A DNA stretch of 64,000 nt from Lewinellaceae bacterium (GTDB lineage Bacteria > Bacteroidota > Bacteroidia > Chitinophagales > Saprospiraceae): assembly GCA_020636445.1 (NCBI GenBank), contig JACJXV010000020.1:4853-68852 (forward strand). Reading direction: 5' to 3'. The notes under the pieces were generated by a model. That model made no database searches. It was not told the DNA's origin and was given only the letters and a program-made list of their open reading frames with translations. Positions 54,578 to 63,542 of this stretch are shown here, one piece after another. The position numbers and the translations under genes were made by a program. Each line of letters begins with the position of its first letter. Position 1 is the stretch's first letter.

Positions 54578-55996
54578 ATGAAGAAAAAGTTACCACTCCA
54601 CTGGAGAATCATTATTGGATTAGTCGTAGGTATCATTTACTCTTTTCTTTCCTCTTACTGGGGATGGAATAAATTCACCCTTAACTGGATTGATCCTTTT
54701 GGGACCATATTTATCCGGTTACTCAAATACATTGCGGTTCCGCTTGTACTATTCTCCATCATAAGTGGAGTTGCCAGTTTGCCTGATCCGTCAAAACTGG
54801 GCCGAATGGGTGCTAAAACGTTAGTTGCCTATTTACTGACCACCGTCATGGCCGTAAGCTTGGGGTTACTTTTGGTCAACACCCTCAAACCGGGCAATTA
54901 CATCTCCCAGGATCAACGGATTAAAAACCGGATCAAATACGAACTGTGGGTAGAAAGAACTACAGGGGTAGAATTCCTGGACGAACAGGATTTACTCAAT
55001 GATCCGGCCTATGCCGAAATTGTTCAGCAAGCGTCCAGGGAAGTGGATGCCGAAGAAAGCAATACTGCCGTTCAGGATCGGGTGAAGGCAGCTGAATCGA
55101 TGCGAAATACAAGCCCTTTGCAATTTGTGGTGGATATGGTTCCGGATAACATTTTTGCAGCCCTGTCCGACGGTGGCAAAATGCTCCAGGTAATTTTCTT
55201 CGCCATATTTTTTGGTATTGTCTTATTGCTGATACCGGCCGAAAAAGGCGCACCAGTACTCAGCCTGGTCAATAGCATCAATGAAGTATTTCTTAAGATG
55301 GTTGAGCTGATTATGGAAGCTGCCCCCTACTTTGTGTTTGCCTTGATGGCCGGGGTAATTGCCAAAATGGCGGATAACCCAGCTGAAGTTTTGGAAATCT
55401 TCAAAGGCTTGTTGAGTTATTCAGTCGTTGTTGTTCTGGGATTGATGATTATGATTTTCATTGTCTACCCACTATTTATGCGTTTGGTTGTCAGAGAATT
55501 GAAGTACACGGAGTTCTTCCGCCGGATCAGCCCTGCGCAATTTTTAGCATTTTCAACCAGTTCCAGTGCTGCAACCCTGCCGGTGACCATGGAATGTGTT
55601 CGCGACAATATCGGCGTACCAGAAAGTGTTTCCAACTTCGTACTCCCTATCGGTGCTACGGTTAATATGGACGGAACAAGCCTTTACCAAGCCGTTGCGG
55701 TGGTATTTTTAGCACAAATGCACCTGGTTGATCTAACGTTTTCACAACAGTTAACGATTGTCTTGACCGCTACCCTGGCTTCTATTGGATCAGCTGCGGT
55801 GCCGAGTGCCGGATTAGTTATGCTGGTAGTGGTTCTACAATCTGTGGGGCTGAATCCGGCCTGGATTGCCATTATCTTTCCGGTTGACCGAATTTTAGAC
55901 ATGATCCGCACGGTAGTCAACGTAACGGGTGATATGACTATTTCCACGATAATTGCTAAGTCAGAAGGAGAACTCAACATTAATCAAGATTACTAA
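54578..55996 (+). CDS. Dicarboxylate/amino acid:cation symporter
   Basis: 472 residues from the ATG at 54578; the GTG at 54524 gives a poor N-terminus. About eight membrane segments plus re-entrant loops: AFSTSSSAATLPVTMECVRDN (HP1 serine-rich tip), GATVNMDGTSLYQAVAVVF (NMDG sodium site) and SIGSAAVPSAGLVML (HP2). It is of the GltP/DctA-like DAACS family. A charged insert at about residues 120-190 between early membrane segments is longer than usual. Probably takes up acidic amino acids or C4 acids. Confidence 0.93.
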   Translation: MKKKLPLHWRIIIGLVVGIIYSFLSSYWGWNKFTLNWIDPFGTIFIRLLKYIAVPLVLFSIISGVASLPDPSKLGRMGAKTLVAYLLTTVMAVSLGLLLVNTLKPGNYISQDQRIKNRIKYELWVERTTGVEFLDEQDLLNDPAYAEIVQQASREVDAEESNTAVQDRVKAAESMRNTSPLQFVVDMVPDNIFAALSDGGKMLQVIFFAIFFGIVLLLIPAEKGAPVLSLVNSINEVFLKMVELIMEAAPYFVFALMAGVIAKMADNPAEVLEIFKGLLSYSVVVVLGLMIMIFIVYPLFMRLVVRELKYTEFFRRISPAQFLAFSTSSSAATLPVTMECVRDNIGVPESVSNFVLPIGATVNMDGTSLYQAVAVVFLAQMHLVDLTFSQQLTIVLTATLASIGSAAVPSAGLVMLVVVLQSVGLNPAWIAIIFPVDRILDMIRTVVNVTGDMTISTIIAKSEGELNINQDY

Positions 55997-56004
55997 AGGC
56001 ATTC

Positions 56005-56544
56005 ATGAGTACAGAAAAAACCTTACTGGGAATTGGGTCGCGAGTCAAACATCCGGCCTATGGCGACGGTGTTGTTATTCGGCTACACGCCATCGCCTAT
56101 GAAGTTTGTTTCTTTCTTTACGGCATCAAGCAGGTGGGGAAAGAGTACGATAAGTGGGAAATTGTAGAAGCCATTCCGGCGGATAGTCCCATCACTTTTT
56201 CTGAAGCCGAAAAATCACTGGTTCGCATTCTACGGCAATATAATGCACTGGAAGAAGTGGTTCCTCTGGGCGATCGCTGGCAGGGAGGTACGATGGTCCT
56301 CCAACCCGCCGATTCCTCCCTCAAAGCCAAAGAAGTTCCAATCGAAGTTTTTTTCCATAAAATTGTAATGGCACGGGACCGCTTACGTGTATTGGAGCAG
56401 CGAATCAATAGCACGGATCAGCTTTCTGATGAGGAAAAAGTTAATCTGCAACAATACATCACCCGCATCTATGGAAGTCTGACAACCTTCAATGTGTTGT
56501 TCCGCAATAAAGATGATTATTTCACCGGGGAGAAGTCTTCATAA
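56005..56544 (+). CDS. Hypothetical protein with tudor/CarD-like N-terminus
   Basis: 179 residues, 8 bp after the symporter stop. The N-terminus reads GIGSRVKHPAYGDGVVIRLHAIAYEVCFFLYGIKQV, a small SH3/tudor-like pattern (V-H-P-x-Y-G-x-G-V-V) as in CarD or UvrD tails. The rest is helical and charged, with VFFHKIVMARDRLRVLEQRIN. No family is recognised with confidence. Direct neighbour of the symporter suggests cotranscription only. Confidence 0.65.
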   Translation: MSTEKTLLGIGSRVKHPAYGDGVVIRLHAIAYEVCFFLYGIKQVGKEYDKWEIVEAIPADSPITFSEAEKSLVRILRQYNALEEVVPLGDRWQGGTMVLQPADSSLKAKEVPIEVFFHKIVMARDRLRVLEQRINSTDQLSDEEKVNLQQYITRIYGSLTTFNVLFRNKDDYFTGEKSS

Positions 56545-56612
56545 TTAGGTGGACAGGCCTGCGAACTATGCCTTTCTTCATGATGTTTGGTGTTTGGTGG
56601 CGAAAAGCCTGG

Positions 56613-56658
56613 CGAAATCCGGGGTGATGACTTAGTTCTATTATCACCCCGGATTTCG
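56613..56658. other. Long perfect hairpin
   Basis: A 16-bp perfect stem (56613-56628 with 56643-56658), loop of 14, reading CGAAATCCGGGGTGAT on the left. No T-run follows. It lies between the stop of the 179-residue gene and the TlpA-like gene. It may be a factor-assisted terminator or processing site. Confidence 0.7.
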
Positions 56659-56733
56659 GATAATGCAGGGTGCAATGGCCATAGGCTAACCCGGTTTTAA
56701 AAACATCCGGTTCATCACACAACTCTTAGCGTC

Positions 56734-58086
56734 ATGACATTCAAGCGAATCCTTACTTACTTTCTGGGCGGAGCCATCCTACTGAGTGCCAGTGGTTGTT
56801 TTGTGGCCGAAAATCCCTATTCTTCACTCCCGCCAGGCATTTGGCGCGCCGTTTTGAAGTTAGATTCACGGCCTGTTAGCCAAAACCCTAAAGGTGAGCC
56901 CTTACCTGACAAAGTCAACCTCAAGTTCGAAGAAGTTACCGATGGGGAATTACCTTTTCTGTTCGAAGTCAAATATGTAACTCCGGACAGTTTTTATCTG
57001 GAAATCATTAATGGGGAGGAGCGCATTGTTGTTACCGATATCCACATGGGTCGAACCAAATATCTCGCCAAAGATACTTTCCGCATAGATTTCCCTGTTT
57101 TTGACTCTTACATCCATGGGCTTTACGAGGAGAATGTCATGGAAGGAGAATGGGTAGTTCTCAACCGGGGGGACAACTACCGAATCCCTTTTGTAGCCAA
57201 ATTCGGGCAAGGACACCGGTTTACCACTTTACGGAAAACGCCGGCTATCGACCTAACAGGCCGATGGGAAGTAACATTCGGCTTGGTAGAAGGTGAAGAG
57301 CCTTATCCGGCAATCGCCGATTTCGTTCAGCAGGGTAACGAACTCACAGGAACATTTATGACGGAGACCGGGGATTACCGCTACCTGGAAGGAACGGTAC
57401 AGGCTAATAAAGTCTATTTATCTGTCTTTGATGGCTCACACGCTTTTCTTTTTGAGGCAAAAATCCAACCCGACAGCACACTGGTAGGGTCTTTTCGTTC
57501 GGGGCGGCATTATCAGACCCTCTGGCAGGCCAAGCGTAATTCAGCGGCAAAACTGCGTGATCCGGACAGCATCACCTGGCTAAAACCAGGTATGCAACAG
57601 TTTGATTTTCAGTTTCCAAATACTTCGGGGAAGATGGTTTCCCTGAGTGACCCCGCTTATGCAGGTAAAATCAAGTTAGTTCAGATTATGGGAACCTGGT
57701 GCCCAAATTGCCGGGACGAAACCATGTTTTTGCTCAATTTCCTGAAGGAAAAGCAAAATCCAGACCTTGCAGTTATTGCCCTGGCCTTTGAACGACAGAC
57801 GACGCAGGAAAAAGCCTTCCATGCGATCAATACGTACCGCGATCGGCTCCAGATTCCCTACGAAGTACTATGGGCGGGTAGCTCAGATAAGGCGGAAGCT
57901 GCCAAATCGCTCCCGATGCTAAACCAAATATATTCTTTTCCAACGCTGATTATCGTTGATAAAGAAAACCGGGTTCGCCGCATTCATACAGGGTTCGCCG
58001 GCCCGGCAACCGAAGCGTATAAATCCTTTACGCAAGAATTTTCTGCGTATATTGAGGAACTTTCGGAGCCTGCTTCCGTACAGTAA
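56734..58086 (+). CDS. TlpA-like thioredoxin-domain lipoprotein
   Basis: 450 residues. Lipobox LSASGC with Cys22. The first 270 residues are beta-rich, with no recognised fold, possibly a DUF4369-like part. The C-terminal redoxin-like domain (about 285-440) has MGTWCPNCRDE, the CPNC pair at 323-326, and cis-Pro region near FPTLIIVDKEN. It probably reduces or isomerises disulfides or haem-cysteine bonds in the periplasm. The TIR-SDR gene follows by 91 bp. Confidence 0.9.
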   Translation: MTFKRILTYFLGGAILLSASGCFVAENPYSSLPPGIWRAVLKLDSRPVSQNPKGEPLPDKVNLKFEEVTDGELPFLFEVKYVTPDSFYLEIINGEERIVVTDIHMGRTKYLAKDTFRIDFPVFDSYIHGLYEENVMEGEWVVLNRGDNYRIPFVAKFGQGHRFTTLRKTPAIDLTGRWEVTFGLVEGEEPYPAIADFVQQGNELTGTFMTETGDYRYLEGTVQANKVYLSVFDGSHAFLFEAKIQPDSTLVGSFRSGRHYQTLWQAKRNSAAKLRDPDSITWLKPGMQQFDFQFPNTSGKMVSLSDPAYAGKIKLVQIMGTWCPNCRDETMFLLNFLKEKQNPDLAVIALAFERQTTQEKAFHAINTYRDRLQIPYEVLWAGSSDKAEAAKSLPMLNQIYSFPTLIIVDKENRVRRIHTGFAGPATEAYKSFTQEFSAYIEELSEPASVQ

Positions 58087-58177
58087 ATAGCCTGTTGGTA
58101 TAGATTCGGGAACAGGCAGCGTTTTTAATCCGAGTCTACCCCAAACCATGAACAGCAGCGTTAAAACAGTGTAAGTT

Positions 58178-60766
58178 ATGAGTAAGCCAACCATTGCCTT
58201 AGCCTATTGTATCGACAACCTTGCTATTGCCGAACAAATCGCCCGGGAACTAAGCCCAAGCGGTTACCAGTTTGAGCACATCTATTGCAAGAAGAATCCC
58301 GGAGAGGCAGCTCTTGCTGATCAGCTCCGCGATTTTGACGGAGAAATTCTCCTGTTGGTTTCTGATAACTTTCTTAAGTCTGTTCATTGCATGAACCGGG
58401 CTTTACAGCTTATTCAGCAGAAAGGAAGTTCCATTTTACCGGTAGTCGTTAATGGCTTAGCCAAAAATGAGGACACGGACCAATACGAAGAAATACCTAC
58501 CCGGTTTGAACGAATTGGCGACATTATCCCATACATCAATTATTGGCAAGGACAATACCTCGATCTCCGCAGCCAAAAGCGGAAAATCGAGAATGACGAC
58601 GACTATGACAAAGATGCGCTTTCTGACCATCTGCGTGTACTGCGGCAGGTATCCAGTGAAGCAAGTGAGTTTTTGCGGGTACTTCGGAATATGGCCTATG
58701 TGAGTATCGAGCAATTTCAGGATAAACAATACGAAGCATTTTTCCGCTTTCTGGAAGATGAGGAAGCCTGGCAGGAGTCCAAAGGGAAAATCGCAACTAT
58801 GGAGAGCAGTCATCCGGGCGTAAATTCCCCCGTTAGCGGGGAAAACACCCAATCTTCGGCTGGCGACATTATGGTTGAAAGCCCTATTGAGATTGATCTG
58901 GGTGGTTCTCCCGAAGATCATTTCGAAGCCGAAACGAATACAGGTGAACAGGGTGCTGATGAATCCATCGACATAGCCATCCCCGAAAGTCCAAATCCGG
59001 CTGACCAGGTGGAGCCCGGAGCACCAACACCACAGGTTAATATCGTGGCAACAACGCCCGAAGAGGATGATATTAAACCTACCGATGATCAAGCCACCAC
59101 GCCCGAACTCGATCATCCTTCTCCCAGCTCCGCTGAAACAGGTAATGCCTGGGACGAAGACCATCCTGCAGAATTTGACGAAGAGGATGAGGAAGAAAGC
59201 GAGGATATGGAAGAGGAAAGTGAAGAGGTAGAACTTATTTCACCTCCCACAGGGTTGAAAGAAGCCCCCCTCCCCGACTTCGATTATGATGATTATGACT
59301 ATGACGAGGAGAAACTGGATGCTCCCTGGAGTGATGAAACTGGTCATGATGAAACCCAGGCAGATCTGATTCAACAAGGAGAATTAGCGGAAGCTGCTGG
59401 CGATTTTACCAAAGCCAGAATGGCTTATGAAAAAGCTGTAGAGCTGGATAATTCAAGCAACGACATTCTATACAAGCTCGGCGTTTTTCTGATGAATTAC
59501 TTCCCGGAGGAAGCAGGTGAAGCTGCCGGTTATTTCAAAAAAGCCATCAAGCGAAACCAAGGTAACGATGATGCAACGTATCGGTATGCTTTGTTGCTGA
59601 ATGATGTGATGGATAAGCCCAAGAAAGCACGCAAATATTTCCTGGAAACGCTGAAACGGAACGCTAGTCATCCATTTGCTCATTATGACCTGGCGCTCCT
59701 GTATTTCAGTGAAGAAAAATTCGATCTGGCAAAAGATGCCTACCTAAAAGCGATTGCCATTAATGCTGATTTCCATACCCCAGAAAATGATGAGGTATTT
59801 GGCATCGCAGATACTAGCGTGGCCGACCCAGCACCTGTTGAACACTTGGAAAACATACCTCCCAGCAGTCAGGGAGCTTCCGAGCCTGCCATTTCAGAGC
59901 GGAGCACCATCGAAGCCCTCAAGCAGAATGTGCAACGCCTGGAAGAACTACTCCAAGCCAAAGTAGACCAGGCTGAAGAAAATCGCTTCCCCAAGCCTAA
60001 TGGCAAAACCGTTTTTATTACGGGTGCAACTTCAGGAATTGGCCGGGCTACCGCTATTCAGTTCGCCCAGGGTGGTTATCGATTAATTCTTAATGGTCGT
60101 CGGGAAGATCGCCTGGAAGCCCTGCAAAAGGAGCTGGAGGCTAATTACCAAAGTGAAATACTGCTATTACCCTTTGACGTCACCGATGCCGCCACTGTTG
60201 AAATGGCCATCAGTAATTTGCCGGCAGAATGGCAAGCTATTGACATCCTGGTCAATAACGCCGGTAAGGCGAAAGGCTTAGCTCCCATCCAGGAAGGCCA
60301 GCTGGCCCACTGGGAAGAAATGATTGATACGAACCTAAAAGGCTTGCTTTACATCACTCGTGCCGTTAGTCCAGGTATGGTGGCACGCCGTAAAGGGCAT
60401 ATTATCAATATTGGATCTATCGCTGGCAAAGAGGCTTATGCCAATGGTAATGTTTACTGCGCCACAAAATCCGGTGTTGATGCTCTTACCCAGGCAATGC
60501 GACTTGACTTACACAAGCACAATATTCGGGTAAGCCATATTGCCCCTGGCGCAGTTGAGGAAACTGAATTTGCCCTCGTTCGCTTTGATGGTGATGCTGA
60601 GAAAGCTAAAATATATAACGATTTCAAGCCTTTGACTTCCGGTGATGTGGCACAGGTTATTTATTTCATGGCTACCCAACCGCCGCATGTTACCATTCAG
60701 GACGTAGTGCTGATGGGTACGCAACAAGCTTCCGCTACGGTAATTGATCGAAGTGGCCGGGATTAA
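58178..60766 (+). CDS. TIR-like / TPR / SDR fusion protein
   Basis: 862 residues. N-terminus (about 1-125) is TIR-like: TIALAYCIDNLAIAEQIAREL, then LLLVSDNFLKSVHCMNRAL, where the usual W-C-x-x-E reads H-C-M-N-R (R74 at the Glu site). A helical stretch to 205 and an acidic low-complexity linker (about 205-395, with DEEDEEESEDMEEESEE) follow. TPR repeats cover about 393-535 (AEAAGDFTKARMAYEKAVELD), then a coiled coil (about 575-603). The SDR domain spans 609-855: TGATSGIG at 615-622, NNAG at 693-696, catalytic Ser747, Tyr760 and Lys764. The SDR looks like YdfG and its active site is complete. No frameshift or weak join is visible. Confidence 0.85.
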   Translation: MSKPTIALAYCIDNLAIAEQIARELSPSGYQFEHIYCKKNPGEAALADQLRDFDGEILLLVSDNFLKSVHCMNRALQLIQQKGSSILPVVVNGLAKNEDTDQYEEIPTRFERIGDIIPYINYWQGQYLDLRSQKRKIENDDDYDKDALSDHLRVLRQVSSEASEFLRVLRNMAYVSIEQFQDKQYEAFFRFLEDEEAWQESKGKIATMESSHPGVNSPVSGENTQSSAGDIMVESPIEIDLGGSPEDHFEAETNTGEQGADESIDIAIPESPNPADQVEPGAPTPQVNIVATTPEEDDIKPTDDQATTPELDHPSPSSAETGNAWDEDHPAEFDEEDEEESEDMEEESEEVELISPPTGLKEAPLPDFDYDDYDYDEEKLDAPWSDETGHDETQADLIQQGELAEAAGDFTKARMAYEKAVELDNSSNDILYKLGVFLMNYFPEEAGEAAGYFKKAIKRNQGNDDATYRYALLLNDVMDKPKKARKYFLETLKRNASHPFAHYDLALLYFSEEKFDLAKDAYLKAIAINADFHTPENDEVFGIADTSVADPAPVEHLENIPPSSQGASEPAISERSTIEALKQNVQRLEELLQAKVDQAEENRFPKPNGKTVFITGATSGIGRATAIQFAQGGYRLILNGRREDRLEALQKELEANYQSEILLLPFDVTDAATVEMAISNLPAEWQAIDILVNNAGKAKGLAPIQEGQLAHWEEMIDTNLKGLLYITRAVSPGMVARRKGHIINIGSIAGKEAYANGNVYCATKSGVDALTQAMRLDLHKHNIRVSHIAPGAVEETEFALVRFDGDAEKAKIYNDFKPLTSGDVAQVIYFMATQPPHVTIQDVVLMGTQQASATVIDRSGRD

Positions 60767-60901
60767 AATGACCTCAAAACTTACGAAATCGCCGTGAAGA
60801 TACAGTGAAAGGCATTCCGCCAGCTCATTGAAAAACGTTGGGTGCTGAAATTGGTGGCTGGTGACTAATTCTGATTCCCTTCACTGCTCACTGAAAGATG
60901 A

Positions 60902-63484
60902 CTACTGCTTGATTATTGGCAGGATCTCAAGGCCACCAGTCCGGTTGGCCGGTTGCCACCGTAACCAATAGGATCCTGCTGGAAACCACTCCATTTGAAT
61001 ACGGAATGAAGTTTCGGCGTTTATTCCCGTTAATTGCTGTTGCCAAATAATCTGGCCGGAGGCGTTGAGCAGGGATAACTGACCTAAAGGATTCTTTGAC
61101 GAGCTACCTTTCCAATAGAGTTGTAATGCTTCCCGAACCGGATTGGGGAATGCCTGCCAGTGCTGCGCAGCACCGGAGGAAATATCCTGGTTACGGGTAG
61201 CTACACCCAGCAAAGGTTGCAGGGGATACGTTACCACGGAGCGACCATAGGTGCCAGCGATAAGTTCCTCCCGAACCGGATTCCAGGCCAAATCATAGAC
61301 GGGAACTGCCGGTAAACCCTGGCCCAATAAATACCAGGAATCTCCAGCATTCACCGAAGCAAAAACACCCCCGTCGGTAGCTGCAAATAAAATGGAATCT
61401 CCCCTGCCTGGCAAAATAAACAAGTCGTTAACGGCTAAAGGGGGCAGATTCCCCACCAAGGGAGTCCAGTGTTCACCACGATCGAAAGATTGGAAAATAT
61501 GTGGCGTAAAATCATTATCGCGATACCCTGAAAGCGTAACGTAGACGCGGTTTTCATCTGTAGGGGAAGGCACTATGGATGTGATATAGCGCTCTGGTTG
61601 TCCTTTGGAAATATTAACCCAATTTTGTCCATCATCTGTGCTACGCCAACAATTAGCATCAGAAGTACCTACGTACAGAAGGCCAGCCTTACGCGGAGAT
61701 ACCGCCAGGGCAGATATGGTATTAAAACGCCCACCCAAAATATCTCCATCTGTCAAATCAGGACTAATGGCTTGCCAATTTCCGGTAGGGGCACTATCAT
61801 GCCGATACACCCGCATGGTACCTGTATAAAGTGTATTGGGGTCATGAGGACTCATCACCAAAGGAGCGTCCCAGTTAACACGCTCGGTACGATCAATTCC
61901 GGAGGTAAACGATAAAAACTGACGACCGCCATTGGTACTGGCCACAATTCCTCCGTTTTGCATTTCAGCATATACAACAGCGGAGTCCTGAGGATGAAAA
62001 AGCATTTGAAATCCATCTCCTCCATAAATTCGCTCCCATTGAATTCGATCAACCCCACCCAATGAACCGTTATCCTGAGCGCCGCCATAGCTCCACTCTG
62101 GACGGTGAGGATTATGGGCTACCCGGTAAAATTGTGTCGCCGGTATATTTTCCGCATCCTGCCAGGTCATACCATTGTTCTCACTGGCATAAACACCTCC
62201 ATCCGTAGCCAATAGGAGCTCACCGGCAGGGGTAAAAATCAGGTCATGCTTATCAGCGTGTACCTCGTAGGTATACCAGGGCGGTGCAGCCTGAGCCCAG
62301 GAGGCACCGCCATCCCGGGTGCGAAAAAGATCAACCCCCAGCAAAAACAAATCATTATCATCCTTAGGGTTCAGTACTATTTTTCCAAAATACCAACCCA
62401 TCCCTGCATAAACGCCCCGTAGGGAAGTGGGTACTTGCCCATTAGGGAAAACCGAGTTCCAGGAGTTACCTCCATCAGTAGTTCGGTAAATTTGCTCAAG
62501 CGATTGTTGGGCGTTAGCATAGACTGCATAAACCACACCTGATGTTTGTGCACTGATAGCCAATCCTATCCTTGACATGTTACCGGTATCCGGAAGCCCC
62601 TTCCCGGTAAGCTCCTGCCAGGTTTTTCCACCATCTATCGTTTTGTAAATCCTGGCATTATTACCACTAACAATCGACTCGCGGTTATTGCGAACCCGAT
62701 CCCAGGAAGCGGCGTACAACACCTGAGGATTCTGCGGGTCCATAACCAGATCAATAAACCCTGCCTGGTCACTGCGAAACAGCACTTGCTGCCAGGAAAC
62801 CCCACCATCCGTGGTTTTATAGACACCCCGAAGATTATCGCGTTCAAATGGCAATCCCATACTTGCTACATACAGAACCTTTGAATTGTGGGGATCAACC
62901 AGCACCCGTGACAGGACCTGTAAGCCGCCAGGGCCGATATTTTGCCAGCTGTATCCCCCATCATTACTTCGGTAAAGGCCATCGCCGATAAAGGGGTATG
63001 CACTGATATTTAAATCTCCGGTGGCTGCGTAAACCGTGGCAGGTCGCTGAGGATCAACAGCGATATCAGAGATAGCCATAAAAGGTTGTCCGTCAAAAAG
63101 CGGCGTCCAACGCTGTCCACCATCCGTAGTCTTGAATAATCCACCGGCAGAAAAACCAGCATACCAAACACCCGGGCGGGAGGGATCAGCAGCCAGGGCA
63201 TTAACCCGGGCACCTACATTGCCGGGGCCACGAGTGTCCCAAATTTCCCGAAAACCAGCCGGGACATTACGTAAATACCGATCCTGGTTCCGCTGGCGCA
63301 AGGCCTGTGCGTACTCCCGTGCGGGAAAGGTAACATCCGGATAGTTTCGTTGCAAAAAAAACAGCTCCTCTGGTCGCAAAGGCACTTCAGTGGGATGTGG
63401 TTCCAAGCCATTAAACTGAGAAATGCTTAGGGCAACCATTCCCAATAAGAAAAGCCCTAAGGCATATGGTATAAACTTCCCCAT
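60902..63484 (-). CDS. Asp-box (BNR/sortilin-like) protein with T9SS C-terminal domain
   Basis: 860 residues. N-terminal signal (YALGLFLLGMVALSISQF). Many S-x-D-G-G-x-x-W Asp-box motifs occur, for example TTDGGQRW, SNDGGYSW, TTDGGVSW, TTDGGNSW, RDGGASW and STDDGQNW, forming one or two beta-propellers as in VPS10/sortilin and WD40/YVTN-type glycosidase-like proteins. The C-terminal 90 residues (FPNPVREALQLYW, then LSLLNASGQIIWQQQL) are a type A T9SS sorting domain. It is exported by type IX secretion. Enzymatic function is not clear. Confidence 0.9.
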   Translation of the reverse strand: MGKFIPYALGLFLLGMVALSISQFNGLEPHPTEVPLRPEELFFLQRNYPDVTFPAREYAQALRQRNQDRYLRNVPAGFREIWDTRGPGNVGARVNALAADPSRPGVWYAGFSAGGLFKTTDGGQRWTPLFDGQPFMAISDIAVDPQRPATVYAATGDLNISAYPFIGDGLYRSNDGGYSWQNIGPGGLQVLSRVLVDPHNSKVLYVASMGLPFERDNLRGVYKTTDGGVSWQQVLFRSDQAGFIDLVMDPQNPQVLYAASWDRVRNNRESIVSGNNARIYKTIDGGKTWQELTGKGLPDTGNMSRIGLAISAQTSGVVYAVYANAQQSLEQIYRTTDGGNSWNSVFPNGQVPTSLRGVYAGMGWYFGKIVLNPKDDNDLFLLGVDLFRTRDGGASWAQAAPPWYTYEVHADKHDLIFTPAGELLLATDGGVYASENNGMTWQDAENIPATQFYRVAHNPHRPEWSYGGAQDNGSLGGVDRIQWERIYGGDGFQMLFHPQDSAVVYAEMQNGGIVASTNGGRQFLSFTSGIDRTERVNWDAPLVMSPHDPNTLYTGTMRVYRHDSAPTGNWQAISPDLTDGDILGGRFNTISALAVSPRKAGLLYVGTSDANCWRSTDDGQNWVNISKGQPERYITSIVPSPTDENRVYVTLSGYRDNDFTPHIFQSFDRGEHWTPLVGNLPPLAVNDLFILPGRGDSILFAATDGGVFASVNAGDSWYLLGQGLPAVPVYDLAWNPVREELIAGTYGRSVVTYPLQPLLGVATRNQDISSGAAQHWQAFPNPVREALQLYWKGSSSKNPLGQLSLLNASGQIIWQQQLTGINAETSFRIQMEWFPAGSYWLRWQPANRTGGLEILPIIKQ

Positions 63485-63542
63485 GAACGATATGAAATCC
63501 TTTTTATAAACCTTGCCAGGTAATAGAGGTACCCCCTTTTAT

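Noticed and set aside
58457..59164. 235-codon frame opposite the acidic linker of the TIR-SDR gene
   Set aside because: Antisense shadow; product is Phe/Gly/Ile-rich and shows no start signal.
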